Source: Mucilaginibacter sp. L196 (lineage in GTDB: Bacteria; Bacteroidota; Bacteroidia; Sphingobacteriales; Sphingobacteriaceae). From it: a DNA stretch of 64,000 nucleotides. This document shows positions 46,224-56,354 of the stretch, piece by piece; position 1 is the stretch's first letter, and each line of letters starts with the position of its first letter. Position numbers and translations under genes: made by a program. Under the pieces are notes generated by a model. The model saw nothing but the letters and a program-made list of their open reading frames with translations, was not told the origin of the DNA and made no database searches. The DNA lies in assembly GCF_009765905.1 (NCBI RefSeq), contig NZ_LMUO01000009.1, forward strand, positions 818,252 through 882,251, given 5' to 3'.

Positions 46224-46639
46224 TCTCATTAATAATAATATAAGTTTACTGTTGCTAAGCCTGGTTGGATCATTCTGACCGGGCTTGATAAAGAAGAATT
46301 TATTATTAAAATCTGAACAATAATTTATAATAAATACAGCGCTACAAATCTGTATTAAGATTAGCGTATATCAATATTTACAAGTGTTATTACAAGATTA
46401 AAAGAATGTAGTATATGTAAATTAATAGATTTTTACTTATTCTCTTCACGCTTTAATAATGTCGAACTATTAAATTAATATAATTTATAAATGTGTTTTA
46501 CTTAATTATCTTATTTTCAGTTAGTTATTTCTGTTTTAATTATTGCAGTCATTAATCTTTTGTTAATAGTTTATTAATTGGGTAATTCTACTTTCGATAA
46601 ACAATTACTAACCAATTTTCTTAACCAAATTTAAACAGA
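46224..46639. promoter_or_regulatory. susC promoter region with 11-bp direct repeats
   Basis: In this 416-bp spacer TTAAT occurs at 46552, 46563 and 46574, exactly 11 bp apart. A -7-like box TACTTTCG (46589-46596) starts 15 bp after the start of the third repeat and 51 bp before the susC ATG. The repeats cover the place where a -33 box would lie. The remaining upstream part is AT-rich and shows no gene. Confidence 0.7.
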
Positions 46640-49600
46640 ATGAAAAAACTTTTATTTATGCTATTTCTATGGTGCATGACATTTGGAAGCTATGCAGCAT
46701 TAGCGCTTGGAAAAAGTGAAATATCAATTTCACCTCATCAGCAGGTTGCAATAAGTGGAAAAATTAAAGATAGTAAGGGAGAGCCCATTCCTGGAGTAAC
46801 TGTTAGGGTTGAAGGAACAAATCTAGGCACTATTTCTGACAGCCAGGGTAATTTTCGATTGAACGCGGATGCTGACGCCGTACTTCTATTTACCTTTGTT
46901 GGCTATACGCCACGAAGGATCCCGCTCAACGGACAGGTTAATATAAATGTAGTGATGGAAGAAGCGGCGACTACCTTAAATGAAGTAGTTGCAATAGGTT
47001 ATGGCTCGCAAAAAAGGAGCGATATTGTGGGTTCCTATGGCAGTGTATCCGCTAAAGAGATTGCAAAACGGCCATTGGATAATGTATCCCAGGCATTGCA
47101 GGGAACGGTTTCAGGCGTAGCTGTTACTAGCCAAAGCGGGCAGCCGGGCCAGGGGCCAAGTATTATTATCCGTGGTGTTAATACCATTACGGGCGGAACG
47201 GGGCCTTTGTTTGTCATCGATGGCAACATTGGCGCTGGTGGTGATGTGAATGTAAATGATGTCGCGTCAGTCGAAGTATTAAAAGACGCTGCTGCTACTG
47301 CTATTTATGGATCTAGAGGGTCAAATGGGGTCATTCTGATCACAACAAAAACGGGGCAGTCCGGTAAAACCCAAATCAATTTTAGTACTTGGATACAAAA
47401 GGCTGAGATCCCGAAAGAGCTGGATCTGATGGATGCCTATGACTTTGCACGTTCAGTTAATGCGCAAAACGCTGCTGTAGGCACCGCTGAACCGTTTACA
47501 CAGGCCCAACTCGATGCGTATAAGACAAATGGTGGTACCGATTGGCAGCGGGCTTTACAGGTGAAGCCAACGGTTGAGAATTATCAGCTGGATGTTTCAG
47601 GAGGATCAGATAAAACCACCTATCGTGTTTCCCTGAATTATCTGGACCAGCCAGGCCTTATTCTTAACCAGTGGTATAAGCAAACACGCTTTAAAAGCAC
47701 ACTCGATACCAAAATAAATGACCGAATGGATCTGAAGATTTACATAACTGCAAGTCTTCCTCAGAGCCATAACAATACTTATGGTGGTGGTTTAGGTGAT
47801 CCATTCAATCAGGCAGCAGAATGGAGCCCTTTGTCTCCGATTCGTAACCCGGATGGTACATTCGTGCAAAGTTCTCAATATGGATCTATACAACCTAACC
47901 CAATTGCTCAGGCGCTTAGCCAGGCTAGTGATGATTCCCAAACAAATTTGAACGGACAGGTATCCTTTACTTATCGTATCATTAACGATTTAACCTTTAC
48001 ATCGAATGACGTGTATTCAATTGGGTCGGATCTTCAGCAACAAGTCTATGGCCCCGGAACAGCTAATTACGTAAGCGGTTCAGATTATGCCCAGGATAAT
48101 TATAATAAGTCTCACGGATATTTAACCAGTAATTATCTTACATATAAAAAGACTCTTGGAGATCATTCCTTCAATATTACAGCAGGATATGAACAATCTC
48201 AGGATGAAAATGTAAACTTCCAGGCAAAATCAACCAACCTGTCTACGTATAGTTTAGGCTATTATAATCTGGCACTGGGCGGTACTCAGCAAACTTCATC
48301 CGGTTATAGTGCTGATGCTTTGATATCGTACTTTGCCCGTGCAATTTATTCATATAAAGGTAAGTATGAATTAGCAGCCAGTATACGTGACGATGGGTCT
48401 TCACACCTGATAGACAAATATAGTTCCTTCCCATCCCTGGGTTTAAGTTGGGATGTGGCGAAGGAAGATTTCTTAAAAAATTCTAATATCTTTTCTGACT
48501 TAAGAATAAAGGCTACCTATGGCCAAACTGGTAATCAATCAGTTGGTGCTTATTCAAGTATAGCTCAAATTACAACAGCTGGAAATCCGTCAACCGGATA
48601 TTATTTTAGCGGTTATGGTGGCCCGGCAAGTAATGCTACATTTTTAGGAACACCTGCACCTACTTCACTGAAGTGGGAAGTTAAAACGTCTTATGATCTG
48701 AGTATTGATATGGCATTTTTAAAAGGTAGACTGACGTTTACAGCAGATGGATACACCAACAAGGTAAATAATCTTTTGTATGCTGTTCCAATACCTCAAT
48801 ATCTTGGTGGGGGAACTGTTCAGAAAAATATAGGCAGTATTGGCAATAAGGGATTGGAATTTGCCATTGGGGGAACACCTGTTGTAACATCTAGATTTAA
48901 ATGGACTACCAATTTTAACGTGTCTATGAACCGTAATAAGGTATTAAGTTTGGAAGGTTTAGATAATATTTCGGACGGTTACGGTATTATTAAAGTAGGC
49001 CAGCCATTAGGAGAATTTTATGGGTATAAATTCTTAGGTACCTGGAAAACGGATGAAGCCAGTCAAGCTGCTTTATATGGCATGAAACCTGGCGATGCTA
49101 AGTTTCAGGATCTTAATGGTGATCATGCCTACACTTCGGCAGACTATCAGCCGATTGGCAATGCTACACCTAGATATACCTATGGATTTATTAATGATTT
49201 TAGCTATGATCGTTTTACATTAAGCTTTATGTTCCAGGGCGAACAGGGTAACGAGATCTATTCCCAAACACTGGCTTATTTGTGGGGTGGTTTAGGCGAT
49301 AATAATAATGCCGAGCTTGAGGCAGCTGTTCCTGAAAACTTGTGGACTCCTGCCCATCAAACCAATAATCCCGCATGGAGCACAACAAGCCATAATTACA
49401 ATAACAGTAGCCGTTACGTATACAATGCAAGTTATGCCAAGTTGAAAAACCTTTCAATTGCCTATCACATACCAGAGGATTTGCTAAAAAGAGTGCATAT
49501 CAGGAATCTGGAGGTATATGTAAGCGGGCAGAACTTATTTACCATTACCAAGTACCCGGGGTATGATCCTGAGGTATTTAATGGAAATACAACTAATGAT

Positions 49601-49669
49601 CAGGGCCAGGAATTCGGCGTAATTCCAAATCCAAGAACTTATACAGTTGGTTTCAGGCTTGGTTTGTAA
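46640..49669 (+). CDS. SusC-family TonB-dependent outer-membrane receptor
   Basis: At 1009 residues the protein has the standard SusC parts. After a signal peptide comes a carboxypeptidase-D regulatory-like domain (about 35-110; VAISGKIKDSKGEPIPGVTV). The TonB box region is near LNEVVAIGYGSQK, and the plug has GTVSGVAVTSQSGQPGQGPS. The 22-strand barrel ends in a hydrophobic last strand (TYTVGFRLGL). It imports glycan oligosaccharides across the outer membrane with energy from TonB-ExbBD. It is followed by susD after 39 bp. There is no N-terminal STN domain, so it is not coupled to an anti-sigma factor system. Confidence 0.96.
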   Translation: MKKLLFMLFLWCMTFGSYAALALGKSEISISPHQQVAISGKIKDSKGEPIPGVTVRVEGTNLGTISDSQGNFRLNADADAVLLFTFVGYTPRRIPLNGQVNINVVMEEAATTLNEVVAIGYGSQKRSDIVGSYGSVSAKEIAKRPLDNVSQALQGTVSGVAVTSQSGQPGQGPSIIIRGVNTITGGTGPLFVIDGNIGAGGDVNVNDVASVEVLKDAAATAIYGSRGSNGVILITTKTGQSGKTQINFSTWIQKAEIPKELDLMDAYDFARSVNAQNAAVGTAEPFTQAQLDAYKTNGGTDWQRALQVKPTVENYQLDVSGGSDKTTYRVSLNYLDQPGLILNQWYKQTRFKSTLDTKINDRMDLKIYITASLPQSHNNTYGGGLGDPFNQAAEWSPLSPIRNPDGTFVQSSQYGSIQPNPIAQALSQASDDSQTNLNGQVSFTYRIINDLTFTSNDVYSIGSDLQQQVYGPGTANYVSGSDYAQDNYNKSHGYLTSNYLTYKKTLGDHSFNITAGYEQSQDENVNFQAKSTNLSTYSLGYYNLALGGTQQTSSGYSADALISYFARAIYSYKGKYELAASIRDDGSSHLIDKYSSFPSLGLSWDVAKEDFLKNSNIFSDLRIKATYGQTGNQSVGAYSSIAQITTAGNPSTGYYFSGYGGPASNATFLGTPAPTSLKWEVKTSYDLSIDMAFLKGRLTFTADGYTNKVNNLLYAVPIPQYLGGGTVQKNIGSIGNKGLEFAIGGTPVVTSRFKWTTNFNVSMNRNKVLSLEGLDNISDGYGIIKVGQPLGEFYGYKFLGTWKTDEASQAALYGMKPGDAKFQDLNGDHAYTSADYQPIGNATPRYTYGFINDFSYDRFTLSFMFQGEQGNEIYSQTLAYLWGGLGDNNNAELEAAVPENLWTPAHQTNNPAWSTTSHNYNNSSRYVYNASYAKLKNLSIAYHIPEDLLKRVHIRNLEVYVSGQNLFTITKYPGYDPEVFNGNTTNDQGQEFGVIPNPRTYTVGFRLGL

Positions 49670-49708
49670 ATAAAGAGATGATAGTTATAAATTAAAAAAT
49701 ATAAAAAA

Positions 49709-51238
49709 ATGAAAACGATAAAATTGATGTTGTTTGCATCTGTGGCATTAGTGATGTTCTCTGGATGTAACAAAATCCTTCAGGAGGATCCGAAAGCATC
49801 GCTAACACCGGCTACGTATTTTAAAACACAAAGTGATCTTGATGGCGCAGTAAGTGCAATGTACGTTGTACTTGCCAGAGATGGTTCATGGGGATTTACA
49901 AGCAAAGAAACATCTTATTTCGGCTCAGATGATCTTACAACTGACCCCGGTCTAAATAAACAAGATTCGAGGGATTTCGACAGGTTGTCCGGAGGTAGTG
50001 ATAACAGTAGTATGGAAGCGCAGTGGCAAGGCCCATGGGCGTGTATATATCAGGCCAATAATGTAATCTCCAACTACCAGAAAGTTAACTCCACTGATGC
50101 TTTAAAGGCAGCTTCTGCCGGCCAGGCTTATTTTTTAAGAGGGTTATGCTATTATTATTTAGTACGCACATTTGGTGAAGTGCCTTTGGTTTTAGGAACT
50201 ATCGACCCGAATTCAAGGCCGCCAAGAGCTGATGTGGCTTCAGTTTACGCTTCCATAATAAGTGATTTAAAAACAGCTAAAGGTATGTTAAGTACAACCC
50301 TGCAACAGGGTATACCGAGCACTTATTCTGCCAGTGCTATATTAGCTGATGTGTATCAAACAATGGGAGGGTGGCCGCTAAACCAAGCCAGTAATTACGC
50401 GTTAGCAGCAGCAGAAGCTAATGTAGTGATGCAAGCAGGTGTTTACAATTTAAATACACCATATGATCAGGTTTTTACCACAAATAATAGTTCTGAATCC
50501 ATTTTTGCATTACAATATAACGTTGCCGCCAGTTTGCCGCAGCGCAGTTACGGATCAACTAACGTCCCTTTGGATGAAGTAGCTTTAAATGGATCAAGCG
50601 GCTGGGATGATGTTTATCCTGAACTTAATTTCTTTAGAAATGCGCCCGTTTGTACCAGGACGAACCTTACATTTTATACTACACTCAAAATAAGGAACGC
50701 CGACAATGTAACATTTACCCTGTACCCATGGGATGATTCCCATACCCACGCGAGGCACCCTTATTACAAAAAATTCCGGGCTGGGCTTAATGGAGATGGG
50801 GTTAGCGAAACGGCTACTACTATACTTTCTATTAACCCAAGTACAAATAAGGCCTATGATATAATGAGGTATCCACAAGTACTGTTAAACTATGCAGAAT
50901 CATCAGATATGGCGGGTGGGGCACCAACAGCAGCTGGTTATGCTGCCATTAATATGGTGAGGGCACGAGCTGGTGAGGCTCCGCTAACCCCTGGCCTATC
51001 CCAACTAGCATTCCGTGACTCAGTTGTGTACGAAAGAGCTTATGAATGCGCAGGGGAGTTTGGTGTGCGCTGGTTTGATATCGTGCGCCTGCAATTACTG
51101 CCAGCAGTGGTTGCCGCAAGAGACCCTTCCGAAAATGCAATTCCTCCCGGGGTAAATATCCAGGAGAAATATATAGCGCCAATTCCATATAGTGAAATGA
51201 TATTAAATCCTAGTTGGAAACAAAATCCCGGATATTAA
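49709..51238 (+). CDS. SusD/RagB-family surface glycan-binding lipoprotein
   Basis: The 509 residues start with a lipoprotein signal (lipobox FSGCNK). The SusD fold follows: N-terminal TPR-like helices with ATYFKTQSDLDGAVSAMY, AYFLRGLCYYYLVRTFGEVPLVL, and the C-terminal RAYECAGEFGVRWFDIVRLQ. The end IPYSEMILNPSWKQNPGY is the usual SusD terminus. It caps the SusC barrel on the cell surface and hands over oligosaccharides. It pairs with the gene before it, and both belong to a four-gene operon that ends at a terminator near 56243. Confidence 0.96.
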   Translation: MKTIKLMLFASVALVMFSGCNKILQEDPKASLTPATYFKTQSDLDGAVSAMYVVLARDGSWGFTSKETSYFGSDDLTTDPGLNKQDSRDFDRLSGGSDNSSMEAQWQGPWACIYQANNVISNYQKVNSTDALKAASAGQAYFLRGLCYYYLVRTFGEVPLVLGTIDPNSRPPRADVASVYASIISDLKTAKGMLSTTLQQGIPSTYSASAILADVYQTMGGWPLNQASNYALAAAEANVVMQAGVYNLNTPYDQVFTTNNSSESIFALQYNVAASLPQRSYGSTNVPLDEVALNGSSGWDDVYPELNFFRNAPVCTRTNLTFYTTLKIRNADNVTFTLYPWDDSHTHARHPYYKKFRAGLNGDGVSETATTILSINPSTNKAYDIMRYPQVLLNYAESSDMAGGAPTAAGYAAINMVRARAGEAPLTPGLSQLAFRDSVVYERAYECAGEFGVRWFDIVRLQLLPAVVAARDPSENAIPPGVNIQEKYIAPIPYSEMILNPSWKQNPGY

Positions 51239-51269
51239 TTACATTTAATCTCACAGTGAGGGATAATTT

Positions 51270-53345
51270 ATGCCGACAAAAAAAAATAAAACCCAATCAT
51301 TAGAGGCGCTTTCCAAAAGAAAAATCAGGTTATTTAAAGGGATCAGTATTTTACTGGTCCCTTTAACCATTTTATTCTTATTTGAGCTGGGCTTAAGAAT
51401 ATTCAACTATGGAAATAATCTGGATTTGTTTATAACGGACAAGGACAATAGTAATTACCTTGTATTTAACCCGGATGCTTCGAAAAGATATTTCACAGAC
51501 AATGATTTTGCTACAACAGGAAATATTGAACCATTTAAGAAAAAAAAGGATAATAATACTATACGTATTTTTGTTTTAGGCGAATCAACCACCATTGGTT
51601 ATCCGTATTTTCATAATGGGTCTTTCCACCGTTGGCTGCAATATCGCTTAATGCATACTTTTCCTGACAAGAACTTTGAAATCATTAATCTCTCCTTAAC
51701 TGCGGTTAACTCTTATACTGTTTTAGGTTTTGCCAAAGAAGTTGTCAATTATGAACCTGATGCGGTATTAGTTTATACCGGACATAACGAATTTTATGGC
51801 GCTTTAGGTGCTGCATCCACTCAACATATAAGCAGCAACCGTTTTATTGTAAATTTTATACTTGATCTTCGGGAGTTAAAGCTCGCTCAGTTAATAACAA
51901 ACCTTTATGGAAGCTTAACTAGCTTTCATAACGACGACAAAGCGGAGCATAGTGAAACTCGTATGCAGTTAATGGCTGCAAAACAAGAAATTCCTTATCA
52001 GTCGGCTTTATATAAGAAAGGGGTAAACCAGTTCGAAACAAATATGGATGCGGTACTCAGTCTATTTAATAAACAACATATTCCGGTTTTTTTAAGTAAT
52101 CTGGTAAGTAATGAGAAAGACCTAAAACCATTTATAAGTATTGAACCGAGTGATTCATCAGCTTCAGCTTTTAAAAAAAATTATTTGATAGGGTTAAAGG
52201 CCTTAAATAATAATGATTTTTCAGGAGCATACCATTATTTAAACCAAGCGGAAAAGCAATATAACAAGAGTGCCCTTTGTAATTATTATCTGGGCAAGGT
52301 GTGTTTTGCCAGAGGGGATTTTGATCGGGCCAGGCAATATTTTCTTAAAGCTCAGGATCTTGACGGGTTGAGGTTCCGGGCACCGGAGGAATTTAATGCC
52401 ATTATTACTAAGCTATGCCTTAGATATCCGAACACCCACCTGGTGGATACTAAAGGTGCATTTGAATCATATGCTGATCATCATATCATAGGAAACGAAC
52501 TTATCCTGGACCATGTCCATCCTAATTTGAAAGGTTACGCGATTATGTCTGATGCATTCTATAATGAACTCAGGAAAACTAAAATGTTGCCGGATGGTGA
52601 CCGGGCCAACGAAATGTCCTTTACGCAATTACTTCAAAGAATGCCTGTTAGCAGGACTGATTCAATTGCGGGGATGGATCGAATATTTAACCTTAAATCT
52701 CATTGGCCTTACAATGACCCAAATGCAAAGGATTCGATAAAGGCTGACAATGCGGAACAAACATTTGCCTATGACCTGGTTTTTAATAAAGCTAACTGGA
52801 GTGTTACAATGAATTCCTTATATATATATTATGTTGGCTATCATCGATATAAAGAAGCGAAGGATGTTGTTGAGAACTTGATATTGGAAGATCCGGGTAA
52901 TGATGATCTATATGAGAAAGCGGCCGCACTGGATGGGACGCTAAAAGATGATAAAAGCGCTTTATACAATTTTAAAAAATCATTTGCCATATCTCCTTCA
53001 TTTGAGAAAGCCAGGTATATTTTGGTACTGTATTTAAAGTACGATCAACCTGAAAATGCGATACCGTATATCGATTATGGAATTTCAAATAATACTTCAG
53101 GTTTAAACCTTAACGGACTTAAAACCTATACAGAGAATGTTATACAATTAAAAAAGAGCTATTTGGCAGACTCTACCAATGTCAAAATTTTAAATCAGAT
53201 TGCGGGCACTTATTTATCGATGGAAAATCAGGATGGTGCAGAAAAGTATATTGAAAAAGCTTCGAAAATCGATCCGGAAAATGTCGATACCAAATTATTG
53301 ATTTCAAAAATGAATAATTTGTCTGTTAAAAATGAGCACAAGTAA
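51270..53345 (+). CDS. Membrane-anchored SGNH hydrolase with TPR repeats
   Basis: The 691 residues have one N-terminal membrane helix (about 23-43) in place of a cleavable signal. The SGNH catalytic set is present as G104-E-S-T-T (Ser), GHNEFYG near 171-177 (Asn) and D414-x-x-H417 in DHVHPNLKG. A TPR-like helical insertion (about 305-375, with YYLGKVCFARGDFDRARQYF) interrupts the hydrolase domain. More TPRs follow at about 500-690 (YNFKKSFAISPSFEKARYIL). Such a protein would sit in the inner membrane with its active site in the periplasm and could de-esterify glycans. It is third in the susCD operon. The exact substrate is unknown. Confidence 0.8.
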   Translation: MPTKKNKTQSLEALSKRKIRLFKGISILLVPLTILFLFELGLRIFNYGNNLDLFITDKDNSNYLVFNPDASKRYFTDNDFATTGNIEPFKKKKDNNTIRIFVLGESTTIGYPYFHNGSFHRWLQYRLMHTFPDKNFEIINLSLTAVNSYTVLGFAKEVVNYEPDAVLVYTGHNEFYGALGAASTQHISSNRFIVNFILDLRELKLAQLITNLYGSLTSFHNDDKAEHSETRMQLMAAKQEIPYQSALYKKGVNQFETNMDAVLSLFNKQHIPVFLSNLVSNEKDLKPFISIEPSDSSASAFKKNYLIGLKALNNNDFSGAYHYLNQAEKQYNKSALCNYYLGKVCFARGDFDRARQYFLKAQDLDGLRFRAPEEFNAIITKLCLRYPNTHLVDTKGAFESYADHHIIGNELILDHVHPNLKGYAIMSDAFYNELRKTKMLPDGDRANEMSFTQLLQRMPVSRTDSIAGMDRIFNLKSHWPYNDPNAKDSIKADNAEQTFAYDLVFNKANWSVTMNSLYIYYVGYHRYKEAKDVVENLILEDPGNDDLYEKAAALDGTLKDDKSALYNFKKSFAISPSFEKARYILVLYLKYDQPENAIPYIDYGISNNTSGLNLNGLKTYTENVIQLKKSYLADSTNVKILNQIAGTYLSMENQDGAEKYIEKASKIDPENVDTKLLISKMNNLSVKNEHK

Positions 53346-53429
53346 ATGGTGGCATGTGTATTAGTGTACTGGCTAATAGCTTACAACCCCAATAGGTTAA
53401 GATTAGTAATATGATTTAAATTTTTGATA

Positions 53430-56171
53430 ATGAAATACTTGTTTTTTTTAATTCTTGTTTTCACTGCTGTAACGGTTCATGGGCAACCTGGTGATAAAAT
53501 AAAAGTAGCCTGTATAGGCGCCAGTATTACCTATGGCGCGCGTTTGGAGAACAGAGAACAAAACTGTTATCCGGCACAATTACAAAAAATGCTTGGCGAT
53601 AAATATCAGGTAGTAAATTATGGGGTAAGCGGTACTACGCTATTGCGTAAGGGCGATTATCCTTATTGGCGTACCCCGCAATATAAAGATGCATTAGCCA
53701 ATAATCCCGATATAGTTATTATTGACTTGGGCGGGAATGATAGCAAACTAATTAACCGTATACACCTGGATGAATATGAACAAGATTACCGGGATTTTAT
53801 TCATTCCTTCACTCAGTTACCATCACACCCACGGATTATTTTATTGCTGGCCATGCCATCTTTTGAAAAAGATACTACAGGTATATGGGATTCGGAAATT
53901 GTTAAGCAGGTTAATCCGCGCATACAAAATGTAGCTTATACGGAGCATGTTGAGGTGATAGATATGCATTCGCCATTTGTAAATAAAGAGGCGAATATGC
54001 CTGATAAAATACATCCTGACATAGAAGGGGCAGGCATTATGGCCCAGAATGTATATAGGGTAATAACCGATACAAAACCCGGCATTAGCCAATTGGATGG
54101 CTATAATGTAAGCTGGGATACTCCCGGACCCAGCTCATCGCAATCAATGCCGACTGGCAATGGCGATATAGGACTGAATGTTTGGGTTGAACCTAATGGC
54201 GACCTTTGTTTTTATATTGGGAAGACGGACGCATGGGGTGCGGCTTCATCTACAGAAAAAAATACGTGGATAAAGGCTGGGGGGATATTGATGAAATTAG
54301 GGAAAGTACGTGTTTCCGTAAATCCTAATCCTTTATTAAATCCGGGTGCATCCTTTCAGCAAATACTTAAACTGCATAACAACGAAATAGTAGTTAATGA
54401 AGGTGCCGGAGACAATGCTGTGCAGCTTAGGGTATGGGTTGATGCTAATCATCCGGTGATCAGGGTAGAATCAAAAAGCGTAAGACCGGCTTCTGTAAGG
54501 GTTACATTGGATGACTGGCGTATAGGTAATGGTGACACTATCCTGGCCAAACGGGAGAATAAAATCACCTGGTATCACCAAAATCCTGATGATGCAGACT
54601 CGCACTTGCGCAGGATTATCTTTGGTGGGGTTATTAAAGGGAGTCAGTTGGTTTATAAAGATGATACCACACTAGAATCACACACAGCAGTAACCAATCA
54701 ATTGATTTCTATTTATCCATTAACTACAAAAGAGCTATCCGCCAAAAAATGGTTATCGAAAGTTAACAATCAGGCCGCGCAAATAGAAGAGCTTCCATTA
54801 GAACAAACGCGGTTGGCGCACCAGCAATGGTGGGATCAATTTTGGCACAGGAGCTGGATATTTATTAGAGGGAATAAATTAGCAGATAGTACAACCAAAG
54901 GTTATATTTTACAGCGATTTGTAACTGCTTGTGCAGGCCGGGGCGCTTATCCAATTAAGTTTAACGGCTCAATATTCGTTGTAGACAATACTGCTTATAA
55001 GTCAAATGAAAAATCACCGGCCAGTTTAATAGACGCTGATTATAGGGAATGGGGCGGACAATACTGGATGCAAAATACACGGGCTATGTATTGGCCGCGG
55101 TTAATGGCAGGTGATTTTGATGAAATGTTGCCTCTTTTTAACATGTATGCCCAGATATTGCCGGATAATGCCAAACAGGTAAAAAATTTCTATCATCATG
55201 GAGGAGCATATTTTGCGGAAACTTCGCCTTTCTGGGGTGGCTTATCATACATGGGGCCTGAAGTGAAGGAAAATTGGACCGGCCACTACTTTACGCCTAT
55301 ATTAGAGTTAAGCATGATGATGCTTGATTACTATGAGTATACCTGTGATCAAAAATTCGCCAAAGAAACGCTTTTGCCAATCGCATCGGCAGGTATACAA
55401 TTTTTTGACCAACACTTTGGTCGTGATGCGCAGGGAAAACTGTTGCTTGACCCCGATAACTCAATCGAAATGTTTTGGAAAGTGCATGACCCGGCACCGG
55501 ATATTGCCGGCCTGCATGCTGTGATAAGTCGTTTAATAGCTCTGCCGGATAATTTAGTTGATAAACAAACGAAAGCAGACTGGCAACGGATTTATAAAGA
55601 ATTACCTGAACTACCTGTTGGTAATGAGGATGGGAAACCTGTTTTATTGCCTTATACCGGGCCTCAAACCATAAAAGGGCATAATCTGGAAAACCCCGAA
55701 CTGTATGCAATTTATCCTTTCAGGCTCTATGGCTTAGGTAAACCCGATCTGCCGTTAGCCGTGAACACATTCGAGGTTCGTAAATTTAAGGATAAAGGCT
55801 GCTGGGTACAAGACCCTATACAGGCCGCTATGCTCGGGCTGACGGATGATGCCCAAAGCTATGTTACCTTTGATTTAACCCGTAAGGAGCCTACGCTTAA
55901 ATTTCCGGCATTTTGGGCAACTGGGCATGATTATGCACCTGATGAGGATAATGGAGGGAATGGTGAAAATGGATTGCAACAAATGCTGATGCAAACTGAT
56001 GGCAAAAAGATTATTCTTTTACCCGCCTGGCCAAAAGTATGGAGTGCTGATTTTAAACTAAATGCGCCATATAATACAACAGTACAGGGGACAGTAGAAA
56101 ATGGGAAGATAACAAGCTTGGTGATCACGCCTGCCTTCAGGATGGCTGACGTGGTTATCGAAGGGAAGTAA
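53430..56171 (+). CDS. SGNH/GDSL hydrolase fused to DUF5703-type six-hairpin glycosidase-like domain
   Basis: A start at ATG 53430 (MKYLFFLILVFTAVTVHGQ, signal peptide) is better than the TTG six bases upstream. Residues about 25-215 are an SGNH esterase with GASITYG (Ser), LGGNDS (Asn) and DKIHPD (Asp-His). Residues about 225-913 match a DUF5703-like beta-sandwich plus alpha/alpha-barrel protein (VSWDTPGPSSSQSMPTGNGD, then DYREWGGQYWMQNTRAMYWP). This half resembles GH95-like enzymes. The fusion suggests one protein both removes an ester and cleaves the glycosidic bond beside it. It ends the susCD operon, followed by a strong terminator. Confidence 0.82.
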   Translation: MKYLFFLILVFTAVTVHGQPGDKIKVACIGASITYGARLENREQNCYPAQLQKMLGDKYQVVNYGVSGTTLLRKGDYPYWRTPQYKDALANNPDIVIIDLGGNDSKLINRIHLDEYEQDYRDFIHSFTQLPSHPRIILLLAMPSFEKDTTGIWDSEIVKQVNPRIQNVAYTEHVEVIDMHSPFVNKEANMPDKIHPDIEGAGIMAQNVYRVITDTKPGISQLDGYNVSWDTPGPSSSQSMPTGNGDIGLNVWVEPNGDLCFYIGKTDAWGAASSTEKNTWIKAGGILMKLGKVRVSVNPNPLLNPGASFQQILKLHNNEIVVNEGAGDNAVQLRVWVDANHPVIRVESKSVRPASVRVTLDDWRIGNGDTILAKRENKITWYHQNPDDADSHLRRIIFGGVIKGSQLVYKDDTTLESHTAVTNQLISIYPLTTKELSAKKWLSKVNNQAAQIEELPLEQTRLAHQQWWDQFWHRSWIFIRGNKLADSTTKGYILQRFVTACAGRGAYPIKFNGSIFVVDNTAYKSNEKSPASLIDADYREWGGQYWMQNTRAMYWPRLMAGDFDEMLPLFNMYAQILPDNAKQVKNFYHHGGAYFAETSPFWGGLSYMGPEVKENWTGHYFTPILELSMMMLDYYEYTCDQKFAKETLLPIASAGIQFFDQHFGRDAQGKLLLDPDNSIEMFWKVHDPAPDIAGLHAVISRLIALPDNLVDKQTKADWQRIYKELPELPVGNEDGKPVLLPYTGPQTIKGHNLENPELYAIYPFRLYGLGKPDLPLAVNTFEVRKFKDKGCWVQDPIQAAMLGLTDDAQSYVTFDLTRKEPTLKFPAFWATGHDYAPDEDNGGNGENGLQQMLMQTDGKKIILLPAWPKVWSADFKLNAPYNTTVQGTVENGKITSLVITPAFRMADVVIEGK

Positions 56172-56242
56172 ATTAGGTATAAAAATTATAACGTACAATT
56201 TAAACGGATTGATGAATATTATAGCTGTTTAATCAAAAAACG

Positions 56243-56285
56243 AAAAGCCTGCAATGAGTTTATTTTCAGGCTTTTTGTTTTTTTT
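56243..56285 (+). terminator. Intrinsic terminator of the susCD operon
   Basis: AAAAGCCTG pairs with CAGGCTTTT across a 15-nt loop and is followed by a T-rich tail. It lies about 70 bp after the last gene of the operon. Confidence 0.85.
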
Positions 56286-56354
56286 AATGCAAATTTAGTG
56301 GAGATTCGACGAAATACTCACCACTTTTTCTGTACATATTAATTGCAGATCTTA

